Of a DNA stretch of 64,000 nucleotides, positions 7,104-15,962 are shown piece after piece. Both the position numbers and the translations under genes were made by a program. Below the pieces are notes generated by a model. The model saw only the letters and a program-made list of their open reading frames with translations. It searched no databases and had not been told where the DNA came from. Numbering within the stretch: the stretch's first letter is position 1; every line of letters begins with the position of its first letter. Location of the stretch: NCBI RefSeq assembly GCF_000253115.1, contig NC_014145.1, positions 930,001 through 994,000 of the forward strand, written 5' to 3'. This DNA is from Thiomonas arsenitoxydans. GTDB lineage: Bacteria > Pseudomonadota > Gammaproteobacteria > Burkholderiales > Burkholderiaceae_C.

Positions 7104-8203
7104 AGCAGACCAGCACGTCCCGCATCGTGCGGCTCGACCCGGCGACAGGGCTGAGCTGCTTGTTTCGACCCCTGCCCAAAAGCAAGGTGCGACCCACTCT
7201 GGATGTCGAGTACCGCCCGAAGCACGGCGGGTTGACCCTGCGTTTCAGCGCGCGAGAAGCGCTGGGCATGCCCGAGCAAACGCTGCTGCTGACCCTGCTC
7301 GAGCTCGCGCAGGAGCACTATGCCGTCGCAAGCCGCAGCGCCGTGGTCATCGACCGGTATACCCAGGGCATTGGGCAAGACCTGTGGCGCGCCCTGCATG
7401 AGAGTCAGATAGCGGCCGATGGCGAAACACTGTACATCCGCACTTCCTGGCGTGAGCTTGCCGGACGCTGTGGCAGCCAGGGCGGACGCAGTCAGCAGCT
7501 GCGTGAGGCGCAGTTGCGCCGACTTTGCGAGGTGGTGGTCTGGGAAAAAGCCGACGACGCTCAGCGTTCTTTCCGGCAGTCCCGGCTGGTCAGCGTCGTT
7601 CACGGCAGCGACCTGCGCCTTCACCTCGCGGTGAACTGCCGTTTGGCCGGGGCCGTGATGGGCAGTCTCTACGCGCAGGTCTCGCTGACCGAACGCCAGA
7701 TGCTGGCGACGGACACCGCCCAGGCGATGCATGCCTTTCTGTCGACCACCCTGCGGCCGGGGCGGTCGGTACCTATCGGCATCGACACCTTGATGCACCG
7801 CCTCTGGAGCGATGCCGCCGACGGCATCCCCGAGGGCACGCTGCGGGCGCGCAGAAAAGCGGTGCGTGACAGTCTGGAGGCCATAGGCGCTTTGCCGTCC
7901 TGGACCGTGGCTTGGCTGCGCCCCGGCATTGCGGAAATCCAGCGCAGCAAGGGCAGCGCCGAGGTCCGCGCGCGCCGAAGCCAATCGCCAGCGTCGGCGA
8001 TTCCCGACAAGGGAGGGTCAACGGCACTCGTTCCGGCGACTGCCGAGCACTTCGACGCGACCCGGTTCCTGGTGGGCGTTGCCGATAGTCCACGCGCAGG
8101 GACTATGGACAACGAACCCATGGACTATCGGCAACGGGGGGATGAGCAAAATCCAAGTAAAAACAATGAGATGGCGACTTTGGAGGCTGCTGTACTAATC
8201 TAA
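7100..8203 (+). CDS. repC: RepC-like replication initiator
   Basis: The 367-residue protein follows RepA with an ATGA overlap. It matches the layout of IncQ RepC: a strand LRFSAREALGMPEQTLLLTL near residue 55, a middle segment AVNCRLAGAVMGSLYAQVSL, and a second winged-helix part with GIDTLMHRLW and RARRKAVRDSLEAIGAL. IncQ RepC binds iterons at oriV. The last ~60 residues extend beyond the IncQ proteins, and the DNA encoding them contains three 16-bp repeats at an exact 22-bp period. That placement suggests the origin lies within or just after the gene. No primase gene of the IncQ RepB type is seen. Confidence 0.75.
   Translation: MKQTSTSRIVRLDPATGLSCLFRPLPKSKVRPTLDVEYRPKHGGLTLRFSAREALGMPEQTLLLTLLELAQEHYAVASRSAVVIDRYTQGIGQDLWRALHESQIAADGETLYIRTSWRELAGRCGSQGGRSQQLREAQLRRLCEVVVWEKADDAQRSFRQSRLVSVVHGSDLRLHLAVNCRLAGAVMGSLYAQVSLTERQMLATDTAQAMHAFLSTTLRPGRSVPIGIDTLMHRLWSDAADGIPEGTLRARRKAVRDSLEAIGALPSWTVAWLRPGIAEIQRSKGSAEVRARRSQSPASAIPDKGGSTALVPATAEHFDATRFLVGVADSPRAGTMDNEPMDYRQRGDEQNPSKNNEMATLEAAVLI
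8077..8136. repeat. Iteron-like repeats, candidate replication origin
   Basis: TGGACTATCGGCAACG occurs at 8121-8136, a 13/16 match at 8099-8114, and an exact reverse-complement copy at 8077-8092. All three start exactly 22 bp apart, the period of IncQ oriV iterons. A short A-rich stretch (about 8147-8170) follows. RepC binding is inferred. Confidence 0.6.
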
Positions 8204-8208
8204 ACAAG

Positions 8209-8304
8209 GCGAACCCCGGGGCGATGACCGCCCGGGGTCGCTAACCCCTTCCGCTTGCAGCACGGACAGGGGTTGGGGCATTCCGTCCGGGGCTCGCGCC
8301 CCGG
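8209..8304. other. Two strong hairpins downstream of the iteron-like repeats
   Basis: ACCCCGGG (8213-8220) pairs with CCCGGGGT (8231-8238), extended to GCG/CGC across one bulged base. CCGGGGC (8287-8293) pairs with GCCCCGG (8298-8304). Neither is followed by a T-tract, so they are poor terminators. In IncQ plasmids two hairpins (ssiA, ssiB) near the iterons serve as priming sites; these could be their equivalents, which is speculative. Confidence 0.4.
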
Positions 8305-8501
8305 TAAACCCTCCATGGAAACCCCTGGCATGCAAAGCCCATGGCCTCGCTCATGGTCATGGCGCCTTCGTCCTGCCCAACGCGGCCACGCGGGGACAGA
8401 GCTGCCGAGCATGGCCCCTCAGGGCCAACTGCCGGTTGCTACACAGGATTGAGGTGTGATTTGTGCCTCATCCCAACCAGGACAACTCAAGAAAGGCCAA
8501 G

Positions 8502-9107
8502 ATGTCGAAAGTCATTGAACTGAAAAAAAAGAGCGTCGCGAAAGAGCCCTCCTCTGAGGGCGCGCCCAGCGAATCTGAACAAAGCGTCGGGGTGTGGGCC
8601 GAGGAGGAGATTCCCAAGGGCGGCCCGTTGATGGCGATGCTGATGCAGTCTGCCCGGGAGCGTGCCCAGACCATGGCGGACCTCGCTGCAGAGCTGGATG
8701 TGACGTACGGCTACATCGTGCAGTTGCGCAACGGCACGCGCTCCAGCGCAAACATCAGCGACGCGTTCGCGACCAGGTGTGCGCGCTACCTGGGTCTCCC
8801 AAGGCTCACCGTGCTCATGCTTGCCGGACGCGTGACGAGCGCGGATTTCTTTGAAGAAAACGCGCTGAATTACCTGAGTCTCGCCCGGGCTTATGAGCAC
8901 ATCCGCAGCGACCCCTACTGGGGGCCCAGGGCGCCCGCGCTTTCGGAAGAAGAGGCGAGCCGCCACCCCGGGTTGCTCGCCTTGGCGGTTTGGCTCTATG
9001 AAGGGGTGACCGGAACCACTCTGCTGCCTGGGGTGTCCGACCCGCGGGAGTTGGCGAGAGCCATCGACGCGTTTCGTGGCCCGCAGAAGAAGCAGAAAAA
9101 GTTGTGA
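8502..9107 (+). CDS. XRE-family helix-turn-helix regulator
   Basis: The start was placed at ATG 8502, which has AAAGG five bases upstream; an earlier in-frame GTG at 8463 lacks a binding site. The 201-residue protein has a basic, Lys-rich beginning. Its helix-turn-helix is at residues ~60-95 (MADLAAELDVTYGYIVQLRN). A C-terminal half with VLMLAGRV and NYLSLARAYEH follows and is probably used for dimerisation. It follows the replication operon after a 300-base gap and is closed by a terminator at 9142. Control of replication or copy number is an inference from position. Confidence 0.65.
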   Translation: MSKVIELKKKSVAKEPSSEGAPSESEQSVGVWAEEEIPKGGPLMAMLMQSARERAQTMADLAAELDVTYGYIVQLRNGTRSSANISDAFATRCARYLGLPRLTVLMLAGRVTSADFFEENALNYLSLARAYEHIRSDPYWGPRAPALSEEEASRHPGLLALAVWLYEGVTGTTLLPGVSDPRELARAIDAFRGPQKKQKKL

Positions 9108-9141
9108 CCGCCAGCAGAGTTTTTGAAGCGTGATTTATTTG

Positions 9142-9167
9142 ACCGAGGCTCTGCCTCGGTTTTCTTT
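9142..9167 (+). terminator. Rho-independent terminator
   Basis: ACCGAGGC (9142-9149) pairs with GCCTCGGT (9153-9160) across a 3-base loop and is followed by TTTCTTT. It closes the XRE gene and separates it from the convergent dnaE2. Confidence 0.85.
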
Positions 9168-9220
9168 GGGCCAATTGGCCCTTTACTTCAATCTCGCTCG
9201 GTACCGTGCCGAATCAGGCC

Positions 9221-12200
9221 TCACCGAAACTCCCGCCCCCGCGTCGCCAACCCTCCCAGCAAGGGCGTCAAGTCCTCCAGGTACCCGGCGATGAGGCTGG
9301 CCGTGTCGCCCTCCCGCTGCCAAGTCCCGGCGACAGCCAACAGCCTGGACCGCAGCAACACCGTGCGCTGTCGCTGCCGCAGGCTCTTCCAGCAAATCAC
9401 CTGCACCGTCCCGGTCTCATCCTCCAGCGACACGAAGGTGGTGCCCTTGGCCGTTTCCGGTTGCTGTCGCAAGGTCACGATGCCGCAGGCGCGCACGATG
9501 CGGCCGTCTGGCGCCTGGGCGAGTTCCGCCGCCGTCTGCAGCCGTCGCTTGGCCAGCAGCGGTCGCAGTAACGCCAGCGGATGCCGCCGCAAGCTCAGGC
9601 CGGTCGTGGCGTAGTCAAACACAATGTCCTCGCCTTCCGGCGGCGCGGGAAGCTCCAGCCAATCCTCTTGGGGCGCCGCGTCATCCAGCAACGCCGGCAG
9701 GCGCTCCACCGCCGTGGCCTCCCACACCTGCTGCCGCCGATGCCCGGACAGCGACCGCAAGGCGTCCGCCGCGGCCAGCTGCCGCATCGCCGGGGTGTCC
9801 AGTTGCGCCCGCTTGGCCAGGTCCTCGGCATCGACCGGCGGGCTATGCAGGCGCGCGTTGGCAATACGCCAGCCGACTTCCCTCCCCAGCCCCTTGACCA
9901 AGCGCAAGCCGAGTCGCACGGTGGGGTAGGGCACCCCCTCCTCCAGCGTGCAGTCCCAGTCGCTGTGCAGCACATCGACCGGCCGCACCGTCACCCCATG
10001 GCGCTTGGCATCCTGTACCAATTGCGAGGGGGTGTAAAAACCCATCGGCTGACTGTTGAGCAGCGCCATCAGGAACTCCGCTGGATGATGCCGCTTTATC
10101 CAGGCACTGGCATAGACCAGCAAGGCAAAGGACGCCGCATGGCTCTCCGGGAAGCCATACTCCGAGAACCCCTGCACCTGCTCATAGATGCTTTGGGCGA
10201 AGTCAGGGGGGTAGCCCCGCTCGGCCATGCCCGAGATGAGCCGGTCGCGGTACTTCTCCAATGACCCGGTGCGGCGCCACGCCGCCATCGCCCGCCGCAG
10301 GCCGTCAGCCTCTCCGGCCGAGAAGCCCGCGGCCACCATGGCAATCTGCATCACCTGCTCCTGGAACACCGGCACACCCAGGGTGCGCTGCAAGACGCTC
10401 TCCAGGTCTTTGCTCGGATAGACCACCGTCTCCTTGCCCTGACGCCGGTTGAGATAGGGGTGCACCATCCCGCCCTGAATCGGCCCCGGCCGCACGATGG
10501 CGGTCTCGATGACCAGGTCGTAGAAGCAGCGCGGCTGCAACCGGGGCAGCATGCCCTGCTGTGCGCGGGACTCCACCTGGAACACCCCCACCGAGTCCGC
10601 TTGGCACAGCATGTCGTAGGTCTGCGGGTCTTCACGCGGAATGTCCTGCATCGCGAACACCTGTCCCCGGCTCTGCCCAATGGCGTCCAGCGCCTTGCGG
10701 ATGGCGGTGAGCATGCCCAGCGCCAGAATATCGACCTTGAGCAGCCCGGCGGCATCGAGGTCATCCTTGTCCCACTCGATGACCGTACGCTCGGGCATGG
10801 ACGCATTCTCGATGGGCACCAGCCGCGACAGTGGCCCCTCGGTGAGCACAAAGCCGCCGGTGTGCTGTGACAGATGCCGAGGGAAACCCAGCAACTGCCG
10901 CACCAGCGCCATCCATTGCTGGACTCCCAACGCTTCCGGGTCCAGGCCCACCTCCTCCAGTCGCTCCCGGGCCACCTCGCGGCCGTCCCACCACTGCACG
11001 TTCCGCGCCAGGCGTTCGACCGTCTCCAGGTCAAAGCCCAGTGCCTTGCCGACGTCGCGCAAGGCGCTCTTGGGACGGTAACGGATGACCGCAGCGGTCA
11101 GTGCCGCCCGGTCACGGCCGTACTTGGCATAGAGATACTGAATCACCTCCTCGCGCCGCTCGTGCTCGAAGTCCACATCGATGTCCGGGGGCTCATTGCG
11201 TTCTTTGCTGATGAAGCGCTCGAACAGCACCTGCTGCTGTTCCGGGTCCACCTCAGTGATGCCCAGGGCGTAACAGACCGCGCTGTTCGCCGCCGAACCA
11301 CGGCCCTGACAGAGGATGTGACGCGAGCGGGCGAAAGCGACGATGTCGTCCACCGTGAGGAAGTAATGCGCATAGCCCAGCTCGGCAATCAGGGCGAGCT
11401 CGTGTTCCAGCAAATCCTGCACCCTGGCGTGCAGGCCGTCGGGCCAGCGCCGCCCGGCCCCCTCATAGACCCGGCGACGCAGATAGCCGTCCGCCGTCTC
11501 CCCCGCAGGGATGACCTCCTTCGGGTACCGGTACCGCAGTTCATCGAGCGAGAAGCGACAGCGCGCCGCCACCCGCAAGGTCTCGGCTAGCAGCTCGGGC
11601 GGATAGCTCAGCGCCAGACGCAGTCGGCTGCGCAGATGGCGCTCGGCATTGGGTTGCAGCGCATGACCACACTCGGCAATGGGCAAACCCAGCCGAATGG
11701 CGGTGAGCGTGTCCTGCAAGGGCTTCCTCGAGCGGCGGTGCATGTGCACGTCGCCTGCGGCCACCAGCGGAATGGCCGTGGCCTCGGCCAGGTCCTGCAG
11801 CCGCTCCAGCCAGCGCTCATCATCCAGACGCCGGTGCAACTCCACCGCCAGCCATACCCGGCCCGTGAACCGGGCCAGCAGCCAGGCACCCAGCTCCAGC
11901 AGTTGCTCATCGGTAGCCTGCCGCGAAGGCACCGCTAGCACCACGCAATCGGCCAGCGCCTCACCGGTGATACTTTGCCTATCCAGCCGGTAGCTCCCTT
12001 TGGGCGAAGCCCGTCGCAGTCGGGTGATGAACTCACAGAGGTTGCCGTAACCGTTCAGATTGCAGGCCAGCACGACCAGGGTGAAGGGCGGTGTTCTTGT
12101 CTTCTCATCACCTTCCACCGCGAACTGCGCCCCGACCAGCAAGGGCAGGCCCGCCGCCTTGGCCGCCCCATGCGCCCGGACGATGCCGGCCAGGGAGCAT

Positions 12201-12334
12201 TCGTCGGTGACAGCCAGCCCTGCATAGTGCAGCTCTTGGGCACGCTCGACCAGCTCCTCCGGATGGCTGGCCCCGGTGAGGAAGGAGAAGTTGGAGCGGC
12301 AATGCAGCTCGACATAGTCAGGCAGGGGGTCCAT
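9221..12334 (-). CDS. dnaE2: Error-prone DNA polymerase DnaE2 (ImuC)
   Basis: The 1037-residue protein is a C-family polymerase of the DnaE2 type used for translesion synthesis in the SOS response. The N-terminal PHP domain begins YVELHCRSNFSFLTGASHPE. The catalytic acidic motif PDIDVDFEHERREEVIQYLY is near residue 380, the fingers segment RPGPIQGGMVHPYLNRRQGK near residue 625, and a C-terminal OB fold with VSLEDETGTVQVICW. It lacks the beta-clamp-rich tail of replicative DnaE. The start is ATG 12334, seven bases after the imuB stop. It works with ImuA and ImuB, encoded just upstream. Confidence 0.95.
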   Translation of the reverse strand: MDPLPDYVELHCRSNFSFLTGASHPEELVERAQELHYAGLAVTDECSLAGIVRAHGAAKAAGLPLLVGAQFAVEGDEKTRTPPFTLVVLACNLNGYGNLCEFITRLRRASPKGSYRLDRQSITGEALADCVVLAVPSRQATDEQLLELGAWLLARFTGRVWLAVELHRRLDDERWLERLQDLAEATAIPLVAAGDVHMHRRSRKPLQDTLTAIRLGLPIAECGHALQPNAERHLRSRLRLALSYPPELLAETLRVAARCRFSLDELRYRYPKEVIPAGETADGYLRRRVYEGAGRRWPDGLHARVQDLLEHELALIAELGYAHYFLTVDDIVAFARSRHILCQGRGSAANSAVCYALGITEVDPEQQQVLFERFISKERNEPPDIDVDFEHERREEVIQYLYAKYGRDRAALTAAVIRYRPKSALRDVGKALGFDLETVERLARNVQWWDGREVARERLEEVGLDPEALGVQQWMALVRQLLGFPRHLSQHTGGFVLTEGPLSRLVPIENASMPERTVIEWDKDDLDAAGLLKVDILALGMLTAIRKALDAIGQSRGQVFAMQDIPREDPQTYDMLCQADSVGVFQVESRAQQGMLPRLQPRCFYDLVIETAIVRPGPIQGGMVHPYLNRRQGKETVVYPSKDLESVLQRTLGVPVFQEQVMQIAMVAAGFSAGEADGLRRAMAAWRRTGSLEKYRDRLISGMAERGYPPDFAQSIYEQVQGFSEYGFPESHAASFALLVYASAWIKRHHPAEFLMALLNSQPMGFYTPSQLVQDAKRHGVTVRPVDVLHSDWDCTLEEGVPYPTVRLGLRLVKGLGREVGWRIANARLHSPPVDAEDLAKRAQLDTPAMRQLAAADALRSLSGHRRQQVWEATAVERLPALLDDAAPQEDWLELPAPPEGEDIVFDYATTGLSLRRHPLALLRPLLAKRRLQTAAELAQAPDGRIVRACGIVTLRQQPETAKGTTFVSLEDETGTVQVICWKSLRQRQRTVLLRSRLLAVAGTWQREGDTASLIAGYLEDLTPLLGGLATRGREFR

Positions 12335-12341
12335 GCCGGCC

Positions 12342-13682
12342 TCACGCGAACACGCCGTGCAGAAACCAGGCGGCGTCCTCGCCGGCCACCCGGGTCTGGA
12401 ACACCCAGAGTACGCCGGCATGCGCGCTGAGCGCCACCCAGTAGTCGCGCGCCACCTGGCGGCTTTCGGCGGTGCCGCCAGCCAGCTCCACCCGGTGCCA
12501 CCAGCCGCCTTCGAGCCGGTGGGGGCCGAGCAAGAGCTGCAACTCCCCCTGGTAGAGCGGCCGGTTGCCCCGCACCGCCAGGCGCAAAGGCTCCGGAAGC
12601 AGAAAGGTGGGTTGGGGCAGCCCCTCGCTGCGCACTGTGGCGCTCACCGGCCGGGCGCTCACTGGCCGGGCGCGCACCGGTGCAGACGCCGGCACCCACT
12701 GCTGGGCCCATTCCGGGCGGGCATCCTCCCGCAGAACGGGCCGGACCACCCGCTGGGCGCCCAGGCGGGCGGCAAGGCGTTCCAGCACCCGGTTCAGCGC
12801 GTCGCGGTCTTCCGCGGCATCGGGTAGCAGCGACGCCGTGGGCGGACGGTAATCGCAGACACTGTCCACTTCCAGTATCAGGGTCTCCACCGGCGCCGCC
12901 AGTTGCACCCGTGCCAGCTGCTCGGCCAGCAGCCGCGAGAGATGCGCCATGTCGCGCATCGGCTGGGCGGTGCGGATGACCAGCGCGTCGCCTTCCTCCC
13001 CCGGTTGGGGCCGCAGGCCGTCATGCTGCCAGCGCAGGGTGAAGGCGGTGACCCCGGCGTTACGCGCCACCAGCCAGCCCTGCAACTGCAGCAGCAGGCG
13101 CTTGGCGGCATAGACCAGCGCCATGGCGTTCTCCACCCGGGCCATCAGGTCCAGCCGGGCACAAAAGGTCTGCGGCAGGGTGACCCAGGAGAAGACGGGA
13201 CTGCGCAGCCCATAGGCTTGGTCCAGCGCTTCGACCATGGCGGGACCGAAGCGCCGGGTCAATCCGCCGCGGGGCAGGGCGCGCAGCTCACCCAGGGTGC
13301 GGCAGCCCAGTTGAGCCAGGGTGTCGGCGTGCGGCGCCGTGACGGTCAGGACGGTGAGCGGCAAGGCGTTCAGACGCTCGGCCAGTGGGCTGGTATCAAC
13401 TTCCTCCCTCTGGGCCCGTGCCAGCGCCAAAGCTCCTAGCGCCGTGGCAGCCCAGGCCACCGACACCACGCCCAGGGCCGGGCTGTCAACCCGCACTTGC
13501 GCGGCCAGTTCCCCCGCACCGCCGAACAGCCGCAGACTGGCCTGCACCTCCATCAGCACCGCCTCATCGAGCCGGGTGACCCGGGGCGTGAACTGCAGCG
13601 CCCAGAGGGCCAGACCATGCTGGGCGGCGGCCAAGGACTCAGTGCCGCAGGGGTTCGGCAGACACAGGGCGCACCACAGCAT
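12342..13682 (-). CDS. imuB: ImuB, Y-family polymerase-like clamp adaptor
   Basis: This protein is related to Y-family polymerases (DinP) and acts as a non-catalytic hub linking DnaE2 to the beta clamp. The start at ATG 13682 (MLWCALCLPN) has GGAG six bases upstream and overlaps the 3' end of imuA. The palm/fingers region contains RLDEAVLMEVQASLRLFGG, and a helix-hairpin-helix-like stretch (LAQLGCRTLGELRALPRGGL) is near residue 155. The usual catalytic acidic pairs of active Y-family enzymes are not evident. It is the middle gene of the imuA-imuB-dnaE2 operon. Confidence 0.9.
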   Translation of the reverse strand: MLWCALCLPNPCGTESLAAAQHGLALWALQFTPRVTRLDEAVLMEVQASLRLFGGAGELAAQVRVDSPALGVVSVAWAATALGALALARAQREEVDTSPLAERLNALPLTVLTVTAPHADTLAQLGCRTLGELRALPRGGLTRRFGPAMVEALDQAYGLRSPVFSWVTLPQTFCARLDLMARVENAMALVYAAKRLLLQLQGWLVARNAGVTAFTLRWQHDGLRPQPGEEGDALVIRTAQPMRDMAHLSRLLAEQLARVQLAAPVETLILEVDSVCDYRPPTASLLPDAAEDRDALNRVLERLAARLGAQRVVRPVLREDARPEWAQQWVPASAPVRARPVSARPVSATVRSEGLPQPTFLLPEPLRLAVRGNRPLYQGELQLLLGPHRLEGGWWHRVELAGGTAESRQVARDYWVALSAHAGVLWVFQTRVAGEDAAWFLHGVFA

Positions 13683-14406
13683 GGCGGGCTCCGGCGGGCA
13701 GGGCAATACAACGACTGGGCAGCCGGGTTCGCCGGCTCAGCACCGCCTCCAGCGAGGACGGCACCGACGGCAGGATGAGGGTCTGGTCGTGCAACGGGCC
13801 GCGACGTTTGAGCACCTGCACCCGCAGGGTCCAGTCCGGGCCGGCCTGGGCGAGCAGGCGCAAGCTGGCCGGGGACGATTCGCTGCGCGCGCCTTCAGGC
13901 CGCAAGGCAATGCACAGGGTGCGGCCGCCCTGCAGGCGGCTTTGCAGCCGCCGCAGTGGTTCCGCCCGGGCCTGCGGTAGCCAGGCGAGGACCGCACCGG
14001 CCGTGTCGGCCTGCACCAACTGCTCGGTGACCCACAGACGCTGTGCCGGGGTCTCGGTCTGCACCCAGATGAGCTGCCGGGCCTGCAAGCCCAGCGCCTG
14101 CAGCCCGGGCAGGAAAGGGGGCTTGGGCGGGCCGACGAGCACCACGTTGCCGCCATCCGCCGTCACCTGCCGCAGCGCCTGACCCAGCAGGCGCCATTCC
14201 AGCAGAGAAGGCTGTGGGCTGAGTACCTCGGTGAGACTGCCGCAGGGCCAGCCGCCGCCGGGCAACTCGGCGTCGAGCGCCGCCCAGCCGCTGGACACGA
14301 CCGCCCCCGTCGGGACGGCGAGGTCATCGCCGCGCCACACCGAGGCGGCCACGGCGGGCGGCAGGTCGGCAAGCCTTGAGGAGGACACAAGGGCAGGAGA
14401 GGGCAT
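13639..14406 (-). CDS. imuA: ImuA, RecA/SulA-like SOS mutagenesis protein
   Basis: The first gene of the mutagenesis cassette. It has a RecA-like beginning (TGAVVSSGWAALDAELPGGG) followed by GSLTEVLSP and a central strand NVVLVGPPKPPFLPGLQALG; in the family this protein is thought to modulate RecA. The Walker A loop is degenerate, as is common for ImuA. The start was set at ATG 14406; a TTG at 14448 is possible but leaves almost no leader after the LexA-like box at 14462-14477. The gene overlaps imuB by 44 bases. Confidence 0.85.
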   Translation of the reverse strand: MPSPALVSSSRLADLPPAVAASVWRGDDLAVPTGAVVSSGWAALDAELPGGGWPCGSLTEVLSPQPSLLEWRLLGQALRQVTADGGNVVLVGPPKPPFLPGLQALGLQARQLIWVQTETPAQRLWVTEQLVQADTAGAVLAWLPQARAEPLRRLQSRLQGGRTLCIALRPEGARSESSPASLRLLAQAGPDWTLRVQVLKRRGPLHDQTLILPSVPSSLEAVLSRRTRLPSRCIALPAGARHAVVRPVSAEPLRH

Positions 14407-14461
14407 GGCAGGCAGTCCGGGAAGGCGCTGGAGAGCGCGGGAAGGCAAGCCTACACAAAAA

Positions 14462-14477
14462 CTGGATAAAAAAACAG
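14462..14477. promoter_or_regulatory. LexA-like SOS box between imuA and the SRAP gene
   Basis: CTGGATAAAAAAACAG agrees with the CTG(TA)5CAG consensus at 12 of 16 positions and keeps the outer CTG and ACAG. It lies 55 bases upstream of imuA and 113 bases upstream of the divergent SRAP gene, so one LexA dimer could control both. Confidence 0.65.
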
Positions 14478-14590
14478 TCTTTCAATTCTCAGGGGAATGC
14501 GCGACCCTGTGTCTGCTGTCGCCTGTCTTCTGTCCCCGTCCCCTGTTCTCTATCCCTTCTCACCGACCCCAACCCGCCAACGGAGCTCCC

Positions 14591-15280
14591 ATGTGTGGCC
14601 GCTATGTCCTCAAAAGCTCCCCGCAGCGTTTGCGGGAGGTCTTCGGTATCGAAGGGCCGGATACGGCGCACAGCGAGGAATGGCGGCCACGCTACAACCT
14701 GGCGCCGATGCAAAAGGCGCCCATCGTTCGCCTGCTAGAGGGCCGGCGTCATCTGGATTTGCTGCAGTGGGGGCTTATTCCTTCCTGGGCGCAGGACCCG
14801 GCCCTGGGCAACCGGCTCATCAATGCGCGCAGTGAAACGGCGGCGGAGAAGCCTGCCTTCCGGGCGGCCTTCAGGAGCCGACGCTGCATTGTGCCGGCCG
14901 ATGGGTTTTACGAGTGGCAGCAGCAGCCTTCGGGGAAGCAACCGTTCTACATCCATCGCCCGGACGGGCAACAGCTGGCCATGGCCGGGCTGTGGGAGCA
15001 CTGGATGCCGCCCGGCGCCACCGAGCCCCTGCTGACCTTCACCATTCTGACCACCGAGGCGAACGACGTGATGCGGCCGTTGCATGACCGGATGCCGGTC
15101 GTGCTCCATGAGGAAGATGTTGCGCGATGGTTGGACCCGACAGCGAAGGCGGCTGACCTGCAGGCGCTGATGCGGCCGCTGGGCGACAGTGCGTTGGACG
15201 CCTATCCGGTTGGCAAGGCAGTCGGCAATGTGCGGAATGACGGTCCCGCGTTACTTGAATCAATCGATGGGACGCATTGA
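14591..15280 (+). CDS. yedK: SRAP/YedK family abasic-site processing protein
   Basis: The 229-residue protein belongs to the SRAP family (YedK, human HMCES), which forms a covalent bond between Cys2 and abasic sites in single-stranded DNA. All key positions are visible: MCGRY at the N-terminus (Cys2), the Asn in LINARSETAAEKPAF, the Glu in DGFYEW, and the His in HDRMPVVLHEED. The ATG at 14591 must be the start because Cys2 has to follow the removed Met. It is divergent from the imuA-imuB-dnaE2 operon across a LexA-like box, which places it in the same damage response. Confidence 0.93.
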   Translation: MCGRYVLKSSPQRLREVFGIEGPDTAHSEEWRPRYNLAPMQKAPIVRLLEGRRHLDLLQWGLIPSWAQDPALGNRLINARSETAAEKPAFRAAFRSRRCIVPADGFYEWQQQPSGKQPFYIHRPDGQQLAMAGLWEHWMPPGATEPLLTFTILTTEANDVMRPLHDRMPVVLHEEDVARWLDPTAKAADLQALMRPLGDSALDAYPVGKAVGNVRNDGPALLESIDGTH

Positions 15281-15362
15281 GGCGTAACCGCACCGCCATG
15301 AACGTGAACGAAATGGCGGGCGGGGATGCCAGTCAGCGTTTGAGAAAATTCATAACGTGGGT

Positions 15363-15962
15363 TTATTTATTGGATAGTAATTTGATGCCATAGTGGGTAA
15401 AACTGCTCTGGAGAGAATCCGTGCGTCCGAGGTCATGAAAGATTCGCTCAGCTGCGTCAACCAGTGCCAGACGCTGAAGTGGGGTTAAACGGCAAATTTT
15501 GTTGACAAGCGGCGCAAAAGGCGTTGACTCGTAATCATCTACTTCAATGCCATAATTTTCCAGAATCAGTGAGGGGAGCGCATCAATCTGTTGAATAGAA
15601 AGTGGCCCGCCAATTATACAATTCATCAGAGTCAACAGTTCACTTTCCGTGAATTTATCGCTCAGTTCACTATATGTGGAAGAAACAAGCCATTCGAGTC
15701 TTCCAATTCCAAAAAGCGCCACCTCGGCCTCTGTAAGAAATTTGTTTTTAGCGTGAGCGTCTACGTACGGCCGTGCCAAAGGACGATAACTTTCAATTAC
15801 TGAAGAATATATGGAATCGTCGTTGGGAAGCCGACCTAAAATCATGTTATTTGTATGCTCCTCTGATTGAGTGGAAACTTTCAATTTTCGGGCATCTTTT
15901 ATATCTGAAACGGTATTTTCCATGGTGGTATTCAATGAATTTGTTGCGTTGATGGTTGCCAT
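15363..15962 (-). CDS. Orphan hypothetical protein, A+T-richer than neighbours
   Basis: The 199-residue protein is mostly helical and polar with many Asn, Ser, Thr and Glu residues (for example DDSIYSSVIESYRPLARPY). It shows no membrane segment, signal peptide or known motif. Its codon use (many A/T-ending codons) contrasts with the G+C-rich genes on either side and suggests recent acquisition from another source. An alternative start is the in-frame ATG at about 15923. It sits convergent to the SRAP gene. Defence-associated or cargo functions are possible but nothing in the sequence shows one. Confidence 0.6.
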   Translation of the reverse strand: MATINATNSLNTTMENTVSDIKDARKLKVSTQSEEHTNNMILGRLPNDDSIYSSVIESYRPLARPYVDAHAKNKFLTEAEVALFGIGRLEWLVSSTYSELSDKFTESELLTLMNCIIGGPLSIQQIDALPSLILENYGIEVDDYESTPFAPLVNKICRLTPLQRLALVDAAERIFHDLGRTDSLQSSFTHYGIKLLSNK

